DNA from: Rachicladosporium sp. CCFEE 5018
Lineage: Eukaryota; Ascomycota; Dothideomycetes; Cladosporiales; Cladosporiaceae
DNA length: 64,000 nt
NCBI GenBank assembly: GCA_002077045.2
Contig: KZ111151.1
Location: forward strand, 467,718 to 531,717
Direction of reading: 5' to 3'
Shown: one piece after another, positions 52,669-63,407 of the stretch
Position numbering within the stretch: position 1 is the first letter of the stretch
How the letters are laid out: each line of letters opens with the position of its first letter
Position numbers and translations under genes: made by a program
The notes under the pieces: model-generated
Databases searched by the model: none
What the model was told of the DNA's origin: nothing
What the model saw: only the letters and a program-made list of their open reading frames with translations

Positions 52669-53850
52669 ATGGCTACACTGTCACATTCGACAATTTCTTC
52701 GACCATGGACAAGGTCACAGTTGATAAGGCGTACTTCGATGCTCTGCTGCGCAGGTAAGCTCTGTTTGCCCATTCAGAGGCTCACTGATAAGCTAACATG
52801 AACGCAGAGCAGATTTTGTGCGTCTCCATGGGGTGGCACTGGCAACCAGCCGTTGTCTCACTGACACTATCGTAGCATACCACTGCTCATGGACGTACTG
52901 ATGCGACCAACATCTCGATATCGAAAGCTGAATATGATACCCTTCAACGACAATCACGGGAATACGACGCTCTCAAGGCCGCGTTGATTCAGGGTGGAGT
53001 CACAATCGAGACACTGGAGCTCTTGGTTGGTCATGTCCATCACGACGAGCGTAAAGATTCGGCCACCGATCTATGGACTACTAGCGGTGCCAAACAACCC
53101 GATCTCTCTCATCGTCCTACCTTTCGATCAAACAGCGTGCCGGAGGTACCGTATATGACCACAAGCAACTACCTCGCTCATGCTCACACTGCTCGATATC
53201 ACCCTACTCGACCCGATGCCTACCAGCGCAAGTGGAGTTATCCGCACGCTGGTACTCCACCGATCGACGACGAAGACGAGGACAATCTCTCACTGGACGG
53301 AGATGTTACTGCTCTAGATGACGTGAGCAATGCTCAACATAACGGCAAAGTGCAAGATCATAGAACACTCTACTTCGCTGGCCTGTCCGAGCGCACCACG
53401 TATAAGGATCTACTGGCTGTGATCAAAGGTGGCAAGCTTCTCAGCGTTCTCATGCGAGGCTCTGGTGCTACTGTATCATTCTACAGTGGTGCAGGGCACA
53501 CCGAATTCTCGATCCGCGCCGACATGGACCACATCCACAACCTCATCATCATCTCGATCACGTTCCGCGGCCCAGATGCGCACATGAGCACCAATTCCGT
53601 GCACAACGCGTTATATGCGCGCACGTGCATGATGAGTCGCGTCGCGTATCGTGGTTGTCGCATTGAGTTCGTGGTCGATGAGTGCGATGTACCGCTGCAG
53701 GTGCATGTGAAGAGGGTTGAGCCAGTGAGGAAGGATGCTGGGAAGGGGAAATTGATGATGGCGAACCGATTTGGACTGCTGAATATGGGTGGGACTGAGG
53801 CGGATAGCGATGAGGAGAATCGGGCGCCGTCGAGTGATGGCACGGAGTGA
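52669..53850 (+). CDS. Fungal RRM-family RNA-binding protein, with 10-nt microexon
   Basis: Three exons (52669-52754, 52808-52817, 52876-53850), with introns of 53 and 58 nt, give 356 residues. The first exon encodes MATLSHSTISSTMDKVTVDKAYFDALLRR, the microexon ADF, and exon 3 HTTAHGRTDATNISISKAEYDTLQRQ, a join that reads smoothly through both splice sites. The C-terminal half has RTLYFAGLSERTTYKDLLAVIKGGKLLSV, a fungal RRM of the Nrd1/Msa2 type of layout, and ends in an acidic EADSDEENRAP. A second RRM is not evident. The function is unknown; an RNA-binding regulatory role is inferred from the RRM. Confidence 0.75.
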
Positions 53851-54121
53851 TGTACTGGGCATGGCATGAGTGTTTGTGTTGCTTTACAGAGTATGATACC
53901 CCGATAGCGTTAGCGACGGTGTGGCACAGCAGGTTTCTCGATTACATTGCAACCTCTCTTGTGCTTCTATCATGCTACCCTGTACAGCGGATGAATTTGA
54001 GCGCTGCCGCTGAGTCACTGCCAGACTCTCGGCTCCGCTGAGGCGCCGATGCATCCTACTCCTGTAGACTCAGCTCCTTCACCCGAGGCTCCGTTGAACC
54101 GCTCTTCCCAGCTGCTCAACA

Positions 54122-57100
54122 CTAGTCACCCTGCGCTGCGAGCACCTTGACCAGAGCGCCGACCACTTCATCCCTCGCTTTGTCCTCCCCAAACCCGACT
54201 TGCCCAGTCTTACACTCCCCAAGTGACTTGAAGGCACGCGTGTGCATGGCGTGCAACGCATTCCTGAAGTCCAGCACCTTCTTTGCGACTCCAGTCTGCC
54301 TGTCCCTGGGAACTTCAACAAGTAACCACCCATTGAGTAGCAACCTCGCGTCACCCTGCATAGTAAGAGGTCCACCGAACAATATGGCTTGCAGGGTGCT
54401 GATCTTCGAGGCATTGCGGAAAAACAGTGCATCGCCTTTGTCAGGACGTACGAGGGTAGTGTACGTGAAAAGCAGTCCTGGGTCGAGTGTGGTGGCCTTG
54501 TTCTGGCGTGCGCTCCTGGAGCCGGGTTGCAGCATGACCATGCGCTCCGAAGAGGTGCGGAAGAATTTCTTGTTGCCCTTGACAGCCAGATTAGGCTGCA
54601 GACCGGCGACGAGAAGGCATTTGATCAGGGCAGTATTGCTAGAATTGCGATTGAGATTCGAGACTCCGTATTGGTACTTCACGCGAGTCGACGAGCTGGG
54701 GCGCGAGATCAAGCCAGACTCAACGAGGATGTTCTCAATCTGCTCTGCATTCTGCATGCACGTCTTGAATGATCCAAAGTGCAAGAAATCTTCTTTGCTG
54801 AAGCGGGAGGCCGCGTTGATACCGCGCCCAATGAATGCAGCACGAAGCGCAGTGAAAGCCCTGATATGAGCCATGTGATCGCTGTTGTCCGTGAAGTACT
54901 TCTCGTGTCTGCCATTAGCCAATTCGCGCTGCTCCTTAGGTGCAAGGAATAATCCCTTCTCATCACCAGCGGCGGCAGAGACGATCATAGGGTCTAGACA
55001 CCTGTAAAGTATGCCCAGAAGGATGGGCTTACCAAGTGATGGGTGCACAGGGAATCGGGATAGCACTCGTCCAAGGTCTGTGAGGTCTTCGGCGGCTGTC
55101 AGTGCCTCGAGCAGCTTGAGAGAGTTGATGGCACTCTGCACTGCTGCTGTGGGCGGAGGCTCGATCGCTTGCGCAAGGAATGGCTGGATGGCGACACCCT
55201 GGACATTCGCCTTCACCGATAGGACCGTCTCCGACAAATCCGTACGTAGCAGCTCAGGGATGTTGACAGCGCTCATCTCGGTGTACCGCTCCTCGGAATA
55301 CACGGCATAGTAAGTGCCATGCTGTACCCGACCAGCACGACCAGCTCTCTGTCGAGCATTAGACTTGCTCACCCACACGCATTGTAGCTGTGTGGTGCGG
55401 CGAAGCTGGTCATACCGGCGTTCTCTCAGTTTCCCAGTGTCCACTACATGCTTTACATCTGTAACAGTGATAGAAGTCTCAGCGATGTTGGTTGACAGGA
55501 TGATCTTGCGGCACCCAAACCGATCGCGCTGGAAGACAGCGGCTTGATATTCCTTCGGTATCGTGGAGTGAAGTAGGCAGATCTTGTACTTGCGAGAGTC
55601 TGCAAAGTCATGACCGAAGCACTTGTGCTGCGTTAGGAACCTTTCCAAGGAGGTGATCTCTTGCAGCCCAGGTAAGAACACCAGTATGGCGCCATCACTT
55701 GAGACAGAGCAAAGCCAGCCGATAATGGCGGCTAGAATAGGCACTGGCACAAACCCTTCGTGCAGATCTTGCGGCTTCGCTGTCTGACCTGCTTTGCGCG
55801 CCACAGCAGTCTTGCTATGTTCTAGCTCTGCTGCCAGCCAATCGCCAACCTTCGGGTCAGTAGCGAGCAGCCGGTTGACCTCTCTCCTATCTCGTTCCAT
55901 GAGGTCGCGCAAAGTGTCGGTGAGATATCTCCAGGTGACAGGAAACGTACGACCTGGAATCTGAATTGTGGGCGCAGGGACTAGTCTCTTACCCTCGCCA
56001 GTCCCAAGATAGCGGGCAAAGAGCGAATGGTCGATGGTGGCACTCATCAGCACGACATGAGGTACCGATAATCCCTGGGTTTGGCGTATTTTGATTGCGT
56101 CCTTGATGACGACCAGTAAGAAGTCCACGTTGAGGGCCCTTTCATGAGCTTCGTCGATCAAGATATGTGACGCAGACCCAAGGATACCATCTGCGTCATG
56201 CTTCATCTGTTCAAGGAACAGCCCAGTCGTGCAGTACATGATGCTGCCACCGTACCGTGAGTATTTAGCGTCCATTCGAACGTGATAACCGACGCCCATC
56301 TGCAACGGTTCGTCACGTTCCACGGTGACTCGTTCAGCGACTGAGACAGCCGCGATTCGGCGTGGCTGTGTGCAGATGATGTTGCACTCGGCACCGACTC
56401 CGTCTCGCATCGCCTCTTCGAGAAGGATCTGCGGGACCTGTGTTGTCTTTCCTGACCCCGTATCACCGATCACGATGCTGTATATGCTGCTATCTACCAT
56501 GCGCTTCAGCTCTTGGCGATATTTGCTGACAGGGAGGGCGGATCTCTGCGCATGCAGCGGATCAAGCTTCGGATCGTCTTCATAGGCTTCTTGCTCGAGC
56601 TCGAGGATCCAGTTTCTCTCTGCAGCCTCCTCTTTCGTTTGACGGCGGGCTTGCCTCCTCGAAGTCCCAGCAGCAGCTGATGCGTCGGCTTGCTCCGCTT
56701 GCAACGCGGTCCCTGCCGTCGGCGAAGAGAATGACGAAGGACAAGCGTTGAGAATCACGAGCAATTCTGTGGGAACGTTAAGACTCGAAAGTGGCGCAGT
56801 AGTCTTAATCACCTTCCTGGTTGCAGGCACTTGTACGCTTTGGAGAGCGCCCATCCCTGGGCGGACAACCGCGGCTGTCGAGGACTTGCCGGTGGAGATC
56901 TCCACCGCGGCCGCGAGGTATGCAATGACCTCAGCGTCCACCTTTCTTCGCAAAAAGACGTAGGGTCCAGCAAAGTCAAGGCCCGGAATAACTACCCTTG
57001 CCCAGTGCACTGGTGTGCCGCGATCCGTTTCCATGACAAACTCTACATCGACTGTCGATCCTGCGGAAGCGGCATGAGAGGTGACGTAGTCCATAGCAGC

Positions 57101-58039
57101 CGCGCAGCTGACGGGTGACCGTGAGGCATCAGGCAAGGAACTCAGCAGTGAGCTTCCTCTCATTTGTCGCAAGAGTTCCAGCAGCGCGATGCCTTCAGCC
57201 GCCCAGATATGAGAAGAGACGCCAGCCGCAACGGTTTGTCCGAAAGAGACTTGAATACGCACGGTGTCATTGATCCTCTTAAAGGTGAAGTCAGGGACCA
57301 GACTGTACTGAGCAGCGAAGTTGTAGACGTAATGCTTAGCGTTCCTATGTTCTACGCGCGTTGTGGGAAGCTTCAACTTCGGCTTCGTTGGATTCTTGGT
57401 GTGGTGCAGTGGAGCACCTGAGGGGAGGACCGAGCAGAGACTCGGAGAAGGAGAAGGCTGCGGAGTCGTGGAGGCTGAGAGCGGCGCAACAAGAGTGGTC
57501 GCGCACGATGAGGTCGTAGAGGCTGATCTTGCAGGGTAGACAGCCCCCTGTGCGGACGTCGGAAGTGGAGGCGACGGCTTGAGCGATGGTGCCGCATTTC
57601 GCGTGACCCGCGATGCTTCGAGATCAGGCGCCGCGTGCGAGGGTGCTGAGGGTGGCAAAACGCTCTCACCTTTTAACAACCACGTGGCTGATGTCGTTGA
57701 AGCGATAGTCTGGGTCTTCGGCCTCAGTCTTGTATTGAAATCGTCAAGTTTACCGGATTCTCGTAGCTTCGCGATCATTACCCTCCAGGCCGAGTCCTTC
57801 GAGGTGTGTTCTGCAGCCGTGCCATCACCGACGCACTGCAGCCAGATGCCATCAATGGTGACCTTCAGCATGCAACGATGCACAGTCTTCTCTATGGTGC
57901 CTGTCGATTTTGTAGTCTCTGTCCTGTGTAGAAGCTGAACATCCAGTGGGAGTGTCAAGCTGTCACAGACTTCTATCAGTGCATCTTCTTCGCCTCCCGG
58001 GCAGAACATGCCAGCAGGCAAACAGGGATACTGCGTCAT
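54122..58039 (-). CDS. DEAH-box (DExH) RNA helicase, DHX29/DHX57/YLR419W-like
   Basis: 1305 residues, single exon. A long N-terminus holds a dsRBD-like segment (about 30-100, CMLKVTIDGIWLQCVG...). The helicase motifs follow: GDTGSGKTTQVPQ (I, about 524), TQPRRIAAVSVAERV (Ia), LIDEAHERALNVDF (II, about 629), LMSATIDHSLFARYL (III), STNIAETSITVTDVKHVVDTG (V) and QRAGRAGRVQHGTYYAVYS (VI). HA2 and OB-fold domains complete the C-terminus. The nearest recognisable relatives are the DHX29/DHX57/YLR419W group, linked to translation or RNA metabolism. The ATG at 58039 is the first true ATG in frame; an upstream non-ATG frame is ignored. Confidence 0.9.
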   Translation of the reverse strand: MTQYPCLPAGMFCPGGEEDALIEVCDSLTLPLDVQLLHRTETTKSTGTIEKTVHRCMLKVTIDGIWLQCVGDGTAAEHTSKDSAWRVMIAKLRESGKLDDFNTRLRPKTQTIASTTSATWLLKGESVLPPSAPSHAAPDLEASRVTRNAAPSLKPSPPLPTSAQGAVYPARSASTTSSCATTLVAPLSASTTPQPSPSPSLCSVLPSGAPLHHTKNPTKPKLKLPTTRVEHRNAKHYVYNFAAQYSLVPDFTFKRINDTVRIQVSFGQTVAAGVSSHIWAAEGIALLELLRQMRGSSLLSSLPDASRSPVSCAAAMDYVTSHAASAGSTVDVEFVMETDRGTPVHWARVVIPGLDFAGPYVFLRRKVDAEVIAYLAAAVEISTGKSSTAAVVRPGMGALQSVQVPATRKVIKTTAPLSSLNVPTELLVILNACPSSFSSPTAGTALQAEQADASAAAGTSRRQARRQTKEEAAERNWILELEQEAYEDDPKLDPLHAQRSALPVSKYRQELKRMVDSSIYSIVIGDTGSGKTTQVPQILLEEAMRDGVGAECNIICTQPRRIAAVSVAERVTVERDEPLQMGVGYHVRMDAKYSRYGGSIMYCTTGLFLEQMKHDADGILGSASHILIDEAHERALNVDFLLVVIKDAIKIRQTQGLSVPHVVLMSATIDHSLFARYLGTGEGKRLVPAPTIQIPGRTFPVTWRYLTDTLRDLMERDRREVNRLLATDPKVGDWLAAELEHSKTAVARKAGQTAKPQDLHEGFVPVPILAAIIGWLCSVSSDGAILVFLPGLQEITSLERFLTQHKCFGHDFADSRKYKICLLHSTIPKEYQAAVFQRDRFGCRKIILSTNIAETSITVTDVKHVVDTGKLRERRYDQLRRTTQLQCVWVSKSNARQRAGRAGRVQHGTYYAVYSEERYTEMSAVNIPELLRTDLSETVLSVKANVQGVAIQPFLAQAIEPPPTAAVQSAINSLKLLEALTAAEDLTDLGRVLSRFPVHPSLGKPILLGILYRCLDPMIVSAAAGDEKGLFLAPKEQRELANGRHEKYFTDNSDHMAHIRAFTALRAAFIGRGINAASRFSKEDFLHFGSFKTCMQNAEQIENILVESGLISRPSSSTRVKYQYGVSNLNRNSSNTALIKCLLVAGLQPNLAVKGNKKFFRTSSERMVMLQPGSRSARQNKATTLDPGLLFTYTTLVRPDKGDALFFRNASKISTLQAILFGGPLTMQGDARLLLNGWLLVEVPRDRQTGVAKKVLDFRNALHAMHTRAFKSLGECKTGQVGFGEDKARDEVVGALVKVLAAQGD

Positions 58040-58786
58040 GATGCAGTTGACGAGAAGCACAGAAGATGCTCGCACTTTAATGAAGCGAGAACATCATGGT
58101 TGGTGTGAGGTCCGGATGAGGTGAGAGTCGAAATTGAGGTTTGTCGGTGCGTTTAGTACGTATGGAAGGAACGACTCACCCTCCGTGGCTGCCTCTCTCG
58201 ACCGCCGCATCCTCGACTTCGTTTCATCAAGTCATGGTGAATTAGCTGGAGCTAAGTCACTTCCTCCATCGGGAATGTGATTGACCCTCCTCCCTCATGA
58301 CATGAATGAGACCAGTGCCATCACTTGGCCTCTGGGCAAAGCCATCATTGCGACTCTCCAATGGCTTCACATGACGCATGATTCGGCGTTCCTATCTCTG
58401 TTCTTGCCGCTGATCACTGAAGGCCAGCTTTGATGATGCTCGCTGAGCGATTCCAGCAACGCTGATTACGTGCGCGATAGGCACAGTGCCGCTTCATTTC
58501 CTTACATGGAGGACCCAAGACCATTGGCGTGAGAGTAAGCGATGTTGGATTAGTCACGTGCCTGCGAAACAGCACCGCGTTTGGACAAAGTTTGTGGAGC
58601 TATGCTGCATCGTTTTGACGTCACTCTAACGTGTATCACCCCACCAGCAATGTGACTAGCAATGTGACCTCTGAAAGATCTGCAACCAACCTTCGACTCG
58701 ACATACTGCCATTCGAATTCCTCCAGAACACTGTGACAGATTCGAACCAGTCAAACCCACCAGAACTCATACAGCCAAACTCGAAA
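58040..58786. other. Intergenic, divergent promoter region
   Basis: About 750 bp between the helicase (-) and the small gene at 58787 (+). A direct repeat AGCAATGTGAC occurs twice (about 58646-58667). No gene is supported. Confidence 0.3.
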
Positions 58787-59069
58787 ATGCCTCGCGACGG
58801 ATCCGGAGCCGGCGACAATGCCGAAGAGCTCGGCGAGACGAAGGTTCACGGAGCTGGAGGAGAGACTGTACGCTCATCAACTTTGCTCCTTGACCACTCG
58901 ATTTCTAATCGTGCTTCAGGGCTCCAAGGTCGACCGCTCAGACAAGGCAGCGCCAATGCCTTCTGAGGAGAAGGGAGACTCGATTGAGGGAATGAACGCA
59001 TCTGGTGGCGGTAACAAGATCACTGATTCCGGAAAGGGCGAGAGCAAGGTGCACAAGGACAACGAGTAG
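58787..59069 (+). CDS. Small acidic disordered protein, 76 aa, function unknown
   Basis: Two exons (58787-58867, 58920-59069) with a 52-nt phase-0 intron encode 76 residues. The donor GTACGC and acceptor CTTCAG fit the local intron style. Without splicing, the frame runs to a different C-terminus. The spliced product (MPRDGSGAGDNAEELGETKVHG, GSKVDRSDKAAPMPSEEKGD, GKGESKVHKDNE) is Gly/Asp/Glu/Lys-rich with no hydrophobic core. It resembles short, conserved but unnamed proteins of other filamentous ascomycetes. I cannot assign a function. Confidence 0.65.
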
Positions 59070-59253
59070 CAAGGTCGATGGTAGGAACGGGCCAGTCTTA
59101 GAATTGTGGTCGTGGAGGAGTTCCCGTAGCTTGTACAGTATTCGGCTCGTGGACTCTCAGTTTTACAGGTGCCAAATCATCCCGTCCAGACAGACAGCCA
59201 TGTCATTGCTGGTATGCGGACTCTCAGACGTCCGGCAAAGGTGTGAAGGTAGC

Positions 59254-60725
59254 TTACACGACCCTTAGCGCAAACCCACCACCCTTCTCCTCGTCTTCCC
59301 GTCCCTTGAATATCGAGCTGTAGTCCACCTCACCCAAAGCCGGTGCCTTACCTCGCATTGGTGCACTCGGACTAGCCAGACGTCTCCTCTTCTCCTGTCC
59401 AGCCTTCGAAGGAAATGTCGGGAACATAGCCGTAGGCTTCGGTCTCGGATCTTCCGTGAAGTACTTGTGTCCCAGCATCTCCTTGGCCGTAGGTCTCTTG
59501 CTAGGATCCAGTGACAGCAGCCCATCGAGAAGTGCAACACCAGCGTTTGTCAGGGTTGGGAACTTCGAGCGGACTACGCTGCCTTTTGCAGCTCGCTGAT
59601 TGGTAGGTAAACGCAGCGTCCTTGCGTTCGGCAGGCGCTTGAAGCCAGGCCAGGTCTCTTCGGAGGGTATGCCGCAGAGTTCAAAGATCTAATGTGCACA
59701 TCAAATTAGGGTGGGAGATATTGTATACGTTCTTTCCAGCCAAGAAGAATGTGACTGGGTGCGCGACTCACCTTACTCAACTGATCCACTTCGTTCTTCC
59801 CCTGTAGTAGCGGATTCTTCGTCAGCAGCTCGCCAAAGATGCAGCCTAGACTCCAGAGATCTATGGCAGACTCGTACTCGGTCGCGCCCAGCAATAGCTC
59901 TGGCGCGCGGTACCAGAGCGTGACTACGAGCTGCGTGAGATTCTTCGGTGCTGGACTGCCGCAAAACCGCGCCATGCCGAAGTCTGCCAGTTTGATTTCG
60001 CCGCGGTTGTTTATGAGTATGTTGCTTGTCTTGAGATCGCGATGCAGGATCCAGTGGTCGTGCAAATACTCCACTGCGCTTCCAAGTTGTAGCATGAGAG
60101 TCTTGATCTCAGACGGGAGGAAAGGATCTTCCATCTCTTCTTGTAGCGTCTTGAGGTCGTGCTCCAGAAACTCCATGACCAAGTAAACGTCTCCCTTCGC
60201 GTCGCCTTCACCAGTGACTACTTCGCGGAGGTCGACGATATGGCGATGCTTCGCGGCGTTGAGGCATTGAATCTCGCGAAGCGCTGTGACAGGGAAGCCA
60301 CCGTCTCGCTGTGGGTCGAGCTTAAGTTTCTTGATCGCAACGATTTCGCCTGTGGCTTCTTCGCGAGCTCTCGAGACGTAGCCATAGCTGCCTTCCTCGA
60401 TGTGATTGAGTCTATCGAAGCGCTCGACCGAGCGACAGGGCTGCCAGGTTGGTGCATCGAAACGAAAGAGGTATCGCTCGCTGTCACCGTTATCCGTCTG
60501 CTCCTCGGGCGCAGCTTCTAGAACACGCCGTCGCTTGCTCGGCCTCTCTGTCAGGGCTTCAGAGTCGTGCGCGCCATTGCCCTTACTCGCGACGGCTCGC
60601 TGCTGGACCTGTTCCTCTGCTTTGCGTTGCTTCTCTGCCTTCAATCGCTTCTTCTCCTCCTTCTCAGCCTTCCGCAGGGCATCCGCGGCAGCATCTTCCG
60701 CAGAGTCCGCCCATCTCGAGGTCAT
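59254..60725 (-). CDS. CDK11-type cyclin-dependent kinase
   Basis: Two exons (60725-59772, 59688-59254) with an 83-nt intron give 462 residues. An N-terminal E/K-rich coil (RKAEKEEKKRLKAEKQRK) precedes the kinase. The kinase shows EEGSYGYVSRA (Gly loop), VAIKKLKL (catalytic Lys), PVTALREI in place of PSTAIRE, ILHRDLKTSNILINN (catalytic loop), KLADFGMARFCG (DFG), TLWYRAPELLLG and DLWSLGCIFGELL. The second exon completes the C lobe (IFELCGIPSEETWPGFKRLPN) and a basic tail. These features place it with CDK11/CDC2L, a kinase linked to splicing and transcription with cyclin L. Without the second exon the kinase would lack its C-terminal helices. Confidence 0.92.
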
Positions 60726-60930
60726 GGTGCTTATCCTAATTGATTGCGTCCAGTGTTGGCATGCGATAACGTTTGCGAAGCAGTTCGGATCCAGTATAAT
60801 GGAAGCAGTGTGTCACGGAGGTGACGTCGGAGAAGATGGAACTCGAGCTTCACCTCTACACCTTGCATATCGCTCCTTCTTTCACGAGACATTGCATCCG
60901 TCCAGCCTGAACATCGTTCGGTGATACACG

Positions 60931-61706
60931 ATGAAAAGCAGTCTCACTCGAACGGCAAGAGCCTTTTTTCAAAATTCCCCTCGATGTACAGCTCGATGCA
61001 CCCGGATCGCCGGCGCAAGATGGAGCTCAACTTACGAAGACGGAGAACACAAGTGGTCGACGCCATTGGCTAAGCAGCTGGCTGAGGCGATTACAGTATG
61101 AGACTCGAGCACCTGAGACGGACCATAGCTGAGGCGAATACAGACCACCGGACCCATACCGGTCGCCTCGTTCATGCGACAATGCCTCACGTCGGATCTG
61201 GGAGGCTACTACACATCCACATCTCCAACCACGAGTGACCAGTTTGGAAGTAAGGGCGACTTTGTCACCTCACCAGAGATCTCGCAAGTCTTCGGCGAGC
61301 TCATTGGCGTTTGGTTCGTCGCAGAATGGATCGCTCAAGGCAAGAAGAATGAGGGTGTGTACCTCATGGAGGTCGGTCCTGGAAGAGGCACACTCATGGA
61401 CGACATGCTACGAACTGTCCGAAGCTTTCCGGATCTTGCGAAGGCGATCGAGGCGATTTACATGATCGAGGCTAGTCCGCGACTGAGGGAAGCTCAGCAC
61501 AAGCTGCTATGTGGCGACAATGCCATGGAGGAGACAAGTATGGGGTGGCAAAGTGTGAGCAAGCATTCGAAGGAGCTAAAGATTATCTGGACTGAGGACG
61601 TGAGATTTGTGCCGAAAGATGGAAGCAAGACACCCTTCATCGTTGCTCACGAGTTCTTCGATGCACTGCCTATACACGTTTTCCAGAGTGTACCACCAGC
61701 ACCTCA
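60931..61706 (+). CDS. NDUFAF7/MidA-like methyltransferase, 3' end lost in gap
   Basis: Exon 1 60931-61095, intron 48 nt, exon 2 61144 to the gap at 61707. The visible 242 residues begin with an Arg/Ser-rich presequence (MKSSLTRTARAFFQNSPRCTARCTR), so mitochondrial import is likely. Then come PIPVASFMRQCLTSDLGGYYTS, GDFVTSPEISQVFGELIGVWFV, and LMEVGPGRGTLMDDMLRT, the SAM-binding glycine motif, and HEFFDALPIHVFQ. These match NDUFAF7/MidA, which dimethylates an Arg of a complex I subunit during assembly. About half of a normal protein is present. It ends at the N run. Confidence 0.9.
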
Positions 61707-61806
61707 NNNNNNNNNNNNNNNNNNNNNNNNNNNNNNNNNNNNNNNNNNNNNNNNNNNNNNNNNNNNNNNNNNNNNNNNNNNNNNNNNNNNNNNNNNNNNN
61801 NNNNNN
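61707..61806. other. Assembly gap, 100 Ns
   Basis: Exactly 100 N characters, the usual placeholder for a gap of unknown size. The gene on the left is cut before its C-terminal half and the gene on the right lacks its transmembrane body, so the true distance must be thousands of bases. Confidence 0.97.
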
Positions 61807-62483
61807 GCATGACCAAGGACCCGACATGTCTTACCGTGGCTGGTATGTCCATCGCCGAGATCGAAGCTGTGATGGAGCAGTCGAAGTTTCAGGGCTTCCC
61901 CATCGTTGAGGATCTCGATGAGAAAGTTCTCCTCGGCTTCATCGGCCGCACTGAGCTGCGCTATGCTCTCAGAAAAGCTGAGCGCGAACGAACGCCGAAG
62001 CGAACGCTATGCAGCTTCAAGGCTGACAATCACTCTACTGTCTCATCAGAAGCCGCGTTTCTTGACCTTCAGCAGTTCGTCAATGCCACGCCATTGACAG
62101 TCCACCCCAATTTGCCACTTGAGACGACTATGGAGCTGTTCAAGAAGCTTGGCCCTCGAGTGATCTTGGTCGAGCACCGCGGTCGACTTACTGGACTGTT
62201 GACAGTCAAGGATTGCCTGAAGTACCAGTTCCAAGCTGAAGCACTGGAGCATCCCCGCGAAGCTGGTAGGCATGGCGGACAAGAGGCACTGTGGCAGGTC
62301 ATCAGATCCTCTGCTACCTGGGTCGCCGACAAGGCGCGGAACATCAGCGGTGGTAGGCTGAGGCTTGGTGATGAGCAGCAGACTACGACCGCAGATGGCG
62401 AAGCAAATCAGCCCTTGCGTCACGCGGATGCAGGCGACGGGCACGGAGATGTGGAGCTAGAAGATAGACGGGAGGTCATATAG
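61807..62483 (+). CDS. ClC-type chloride channel/transporter, C-terminal CBS part, 5' lost in gap
   Basis: The frame enters from the gap and ends at TAG 62481-62483, giving 225 codons. The visible part holds two CBS modules: CLTVAGMSIAEIEAVMEQ to FPIVED to LLGFIGRTELRYAL, and TPLTVHPNLPLETTMELF to RVILVEHRGRLTGLLTVKDCLKY, then a polar tail. This arrangement is the cytosolic C-terminus of fungal ClC proteins (Gef1-like). About 650 residues with the membrane helices must be missing. The CBS pair could in principle belong to another CBS-fused membrane protein, but spacing and sequence fit ClC best. Confidence 0.85.
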
Positions 62484-62637
62484 CCATGTCAGACACTCTC
62501 CGCTGTCATCCATTTTACTCAGATCTAAAGTCGTACAGCGAAAGTCCAATGTTCCCCAACACCGCGCTATGCAACCAGCAATCTGTCATGTATCCTACAG
62601 CAAGTCCATCCCACATCAAATGCTTCAACAAGACAGC

Positions 62638-63407
62638 TCACGTCTCCACAAACCTCGAACTCATCAGCTCATCCACATGCGCTCTCTGAATTTTCGCATT
62701 CCCCTTGTCCTGCTCCTTCAACAAAACAGCGAGGACCTCGATAGGCGGGTTCAACCCCAGCACGTTAGCCCTCTTCCACCGCTTTAGTCGCGCGATTCCG
62801 ATGCAAGGCTACTTCGCAGTTAGTAATCTGCGATCATCCACTGATCTTGCGCAGGGACACATACCCCAAACTGCCCACTCATATCGAACTCCCTCAATAC
62901 TTTCTCCGCCAAGCCCAGACCTTCCTGATGCACCCGCGGTACTAAGCGCTCGGATTCCTTCTCCGCCCAGTACCGCTTTATCTGTGCATCGGGGAGTTTG
63001 CGCGCACGAGTCTCCTCGTCTCCCACCCATCCTGAGCCTAGACCGCCGAGTGCACCCAGATCGCTAGACTCTGCCCTTCCACCCAGAATCTCCTCAGCCT
63101 TTACCGGCTCGTCCACGGGGTCTGCCGCTTCGGGCGCTACAACAGGCTGGGCGGAGGAAGGGGGCGGTGATTGCGGCAGCTTAGGTGCCTTCGCGGTGAC
63201 TTCGGCGGTAGAGTCATCGTCCTCGGCTTCAGCTTCGATCTCGACTGCGGCTGCTCTGCTCTCGAGGTCCTTTTTCGCGGCTTTGCCCTTTGCTGAGCGA
63301 GGGGAGACGGGTTTCGTGACTTTGTTTTGGAAGGAGAGGGTGCTCTGGGCTCCTCGTGCAGCGGCGGAGGCGGTGCGCGGAGTGGAGGTACGACGTTTGG
63401 GGGCCAT
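62638..63407 (-). CDS. DNA polymerase delta subunit 4 (Cdm1/POLD4)
   Basis: Two exons (63407-62865, 62808-62638) with a 56-nt intron give 237 residues. The start MAPKRRTSTPRTASAAARGAQ precedes QSTLSFQNK, which looks like a PCNA-interacting motif. A long disordered, Ala/Pro/Glu-rich linker follows. The conserved core is split by the intron: KVLREFDMSGQFG in exon 1, PCIGIARLKRWKRANVLGLNPP in exon 2, matching the POLD4 C-terminus (Phe/Tyr-Gly-Pro-Cys..Arg-Leu-x-Arg-Trp). Read through, exon 1 would end in an unrelated tail, so the intron is needed. It stabilises replicative polymerase delta. The start at 63407 is preferred over the open upstream frame. Confidence 0.9.
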
